A stretch of 64,000 nt of DNA from UBA1858 sp965262455 (GTDB lineage: Bacteria > Pseudomonadota > Gammaproteobacteria > UBA4575), in assembly GCA_965262455.1 (NCBI GenBank), contig CBDHFH010000002.1:116968-180967 (forward strand), given 5' to 3'. The notes beneath the pieces are model-generated. The model did not search any database and had not been told where the DNA came from. It saw only the letters and a program-made list of their open reading frames with translations. This document shows, one piece after another, positions 62,359 through 64,000 of this stretch (its first letter is position 1; the number at the start of each line of letters is the position of its first letter). The position numbers were made by a program, and so were the translations under genes.

Positions 62359-63279
62359 TTAAAAACTGGTATCAAGTATGTTTAATACAAGCTCATCAAA
62401 GCTGATATCTTGATGTGCTGCCGCCATCGGCACCAGACTATGATCGGTCATCCCAGGGACTGTGTTTATTTCTAAAAACCAGGCTTGCTGTTGTTGATCC
62501 ATCATCACATCCACTCTCCCCCAGCCTGAGGCAGCGGTAGCTTTAAACGCTTTGAGTGCTAGTTGCTTTAATTCACTCTCTCGCTGCTCTGCTAAACCAC
62601 AAGGCAAAAGATACTGAGTGTCGTCAGAACGATACTTCGCTTCGTAATCATAAAATTCATGCGAGGTTTGCAGTTTAATAACAGGTAGTGCCTCACCATT
62701 GATGATGCCTACCGTGTACTCATCTCCTTCCACCCAACGCTCTGCCATTAGCTGGCCCTGAAATTGTTTGGCATCATTGACTGCCGATTCAAATTCTTCT
62801 TGGTTGGAGATTTTATGAATCCCCAAACTTGAGCCCTCGTTTGATGGTTTAATTGCAAATGTGTTACCCAGTTGAGACTGAATAGACTTATAGCTCGCGT
62901 TATCCTGTAGAAACAAATAATCAGGTGTTGCTATTTTTTCGCTTTGCCAAACTTGCTTTGTCATCAGTTTATTCATGCAAATTGCAGAAGCCATCACTCC
63001 ACTTCCTGTATACGGCAGCTTGATCATCTCAAGCCCACCCTGAATAGCGCCATCCTCACCACCACAACCATGCAAGGCGATAAATACTCGATCATATTTA
63101 CCATCAATCAAGGTAGCGAAGATTGCTTCATCCACATCTATTCCCGTGGCGTTTACGCCTGAGTTTTGTAATGCCGCTAGTACCGCGGCACCACTTTTAA
63201 GCGAAATTTCTCGCTCACCTGAGTCTCCCCCCATGAGGACGGCAACTTTTCCATATCTGTTTACATCTGTTTCGCTCAT
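62359..63279 (-). CDS. ddlB: D-alanine-D-alanine ligase
   Basis: DdlB joins two D-alanines for the peptidoglycan precursor. It is an ATP-grasp enzyme of 306 residues with VAVLMGGDSGEREISLKSG near the start, ALHGCGGEDGAIQGGLE near 68, TGSGVMASAICMNKLMTKQ near 91, and the metal-binding EINTVPGMTDHSLVP near 271. Its start overlaps the murB stop by four bases, so translation is probably coupled in the murB-ddlB-ftsQ-ftsA-ftsZ series. Confidence 0.97.
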   Translation of the reverse strand: MSETDVNRYGKVAVLMGGDSGEREISLKSGAAVLAALQNSGVNATGIDVDEAIFATLIDGKYDRVFIALHGCGGEDGAIQGGLEMIKLPYTGSGVMASAICMNKLMTKQVWQSEKIATPDYLFLQDNASYKSIQSQLGNTFAIKPSNEGSSLGIHKISNQEEFESAVNDAKQFQGQLMAERWVEGDEYTVGIINGEALPVIKLQTSHEFYDYEAKYRSDDTQYLLPCGLAEQRESELKQLALKAFKATAASGWGRVDVMMDQQQQAWFLEINTVPGMTDHSLVPMAAAHQDISFDELVLNILDTSF

Positions 63280-64000
63280 GCAGATTTACCTAAAAATCTG
63301 ACTTCTGTAATCAGTTCCACCTGACATCTTTGGTGAACTATCTTTTGCACATGGGCTATTAATTGTTCTATATCATTCGCCGTGGCATGTTCTTCATTAA
63401 GAATAAAGTTTGCATGCTTCTCTGAGACACAGGCACCTCCAATGCGATAGCCTTTTAACCCACACTCCTCAATTAGCTTGGCGGCATAGTTATTTTTGGG
63501 ATTTTTAAATACAGAACCACAATTCTTTTTACCAATGGGTTGTGATGCCGCTCTTTGCGCAAGCAAGTCTTTTATTGAAACGACATTCGATGCTTCAGTG
63601 TGTGTAGAAAGTTTGAATGTTGCACTTACAAACCACTCATTGATAAAGTTTTTAACATATCGATAACCATACTCATATTCACTTGCATCCCGCGTTATCA
63701 CATCACCGCGTCTGTTAATACTGCCTACTTCAGTGACATGTTCCCATGTCTGCCCACCAAATGCGCCTGCATTCATTGCCAGTGCACCACCTATAGTTCC
63801 TGGAATACCAGCAAGAAATTCAACTCCTTCAAAGCCATTTGCGACACTCTGTCGGGCCAGTTTTGCACATGCCGCTCCTGCCTGAACATGTGCAGATGAG
63901 CCAACGAAACGAATGTCTTTCAAGCCGGTTTGGGTAATAATTACAACCCCATCGATTCCACCATCGCGGATTAATACATTGGAACCCAAGCCTAGCCACG
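63276..64000 (-). CDS. murB: UDP-N-acetylenolpyruvoylglucosamine reductase MurB (N-terminus beyond window)
   Basis: MurB reduces UDP-GlcNAc-enolpyruvate to UDP-MurNAc with NADPH and FAD. The C-terminal ~240 residues are present. The FAD-binding segment LGLGSNVLIRDGG reaches the window edge; there is no start codon inside the window, and the frame stays open to base 64000. Family motifs are FEGVEFLAGIPGTIGGALAM, YGYRYVKN and the catalytic-serine region KNCGSVFKNPKN. It is the first visible gene of the division cluster; murC, often upstream, would lie outside. Confidence 0.96.
   Translation of the reverse strand, partial: WLGLGSNVLIRDGGIDGVVIITQTGLKDIRFVGSSAHVQAGAACAKLARQSVANGFEGVEFLAGIPGTIGGALAMNAGAFGGQTWEHVTEVGSINRRGDVITRDASEYEYGYRYVKNFINEWFVSATFKLSTHTEASNVVSIKDLLAQRAASQPIGKKNCGSVFKNPKNNYAAKLIEECGLKGYRIGGACVSEKHANFILNEEHATANDIEQLIAHVQKIVHQRCQVELITEVRFLGKSA

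Noticed and set aside
1..64000. CRISPR arrays, tRNA or rRNA genes, insertion sequences, integrases
   Set aside because: Reading both strands showed no regular spaced repeats, no tRNA-like cloverleaf I could defend and no transposase or integrase protein.

Overview
The window is a chromosomal stretch of a moderately AT-rich gammaproteobacterium. The evidence is gene content and order: bamC beside dapA, clpB-pgeF-rluD divergent from bamD, ypjD beside a CorB-like gene, pilS-pilR-pilA, pilBCD-coaE-zapD, and the murB-ddlB-ftsQ-ftsA-ftsZ-lpxC-secA block. I cannot name the genus. There is no rRNA, tRNA, CRISPR array, insertion sequence, integrase or phage gene that I can support.

Layout. 1-1335: trmD (cut by the window edge), rimM and rpsP. 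1415-2943: a small CxxC protein and a DUF1513-like beta-propeller, placed between rpsP and ffh. 3070-7688: ffh, a class II cyclic-nucleotide phosphodiesterase-like hydrolase, ypjD and a CorB/CorC-like membrane protein. 8459-10676: radA and an FdhD variant. 10684-13096: a three-gene peroxide-defence type unit (rubrerythrin, heterodisulfide-reductase-like Fe-S protein, DUF3501) behind a Fur/PerR/Irr-type operator. 13257-17179: xseB-ispA-dxs-folE2. 17220-23857: bamC, dapA, an AI-2E/PerM transporter, a LysR regulator, a DUF4124 protein and proS. 24132-25475: an orphan ABC substrate-binding protein with a structured leader and a strong terminator. 25697-33481: an SDR enzyme, clpB with a sigma-32 promoter, pgeF, rluD, bamD and nadE.

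33586-50142 is a type IV pilus region: pilS-pilR-pilA and pilB-pilC-pilD, separated by an AT-rich glycan gene island (37410-46026). The island has a TMTC-like membrane glycosyltransferase next to pilA, a polyprenyl-phosphate glycosyltransferase and a GT4 enzyme on the plus strand. Converging on them is a tightly overlapping four-gene operon: polysaccharide pyruvyl transferase-like, degenerate asparagine-synthase-like, flippase-like and methyltransferase. A pilin or cell-surface glycosylation system is the best reading and is the most likely undescribed system here. From 50153 to the end come coaE, zapD, a Nudix/ThiE fusion, argJ, secA, an M23 peptidase, a DUF721 gene, lpxC and the division genes up to a murB cut by the window edge.

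The most unusual non-coding signals are two leaders: the pilA leader, which has alternative hairpins and a 14-codon upstream ORF ending one base before pilA, and the substrate-binding-protein leader, which has a possible H-type pseudoknot that buries the ribosome-binding site of a 9-codon ORF. Both were found by eye and are unproven.
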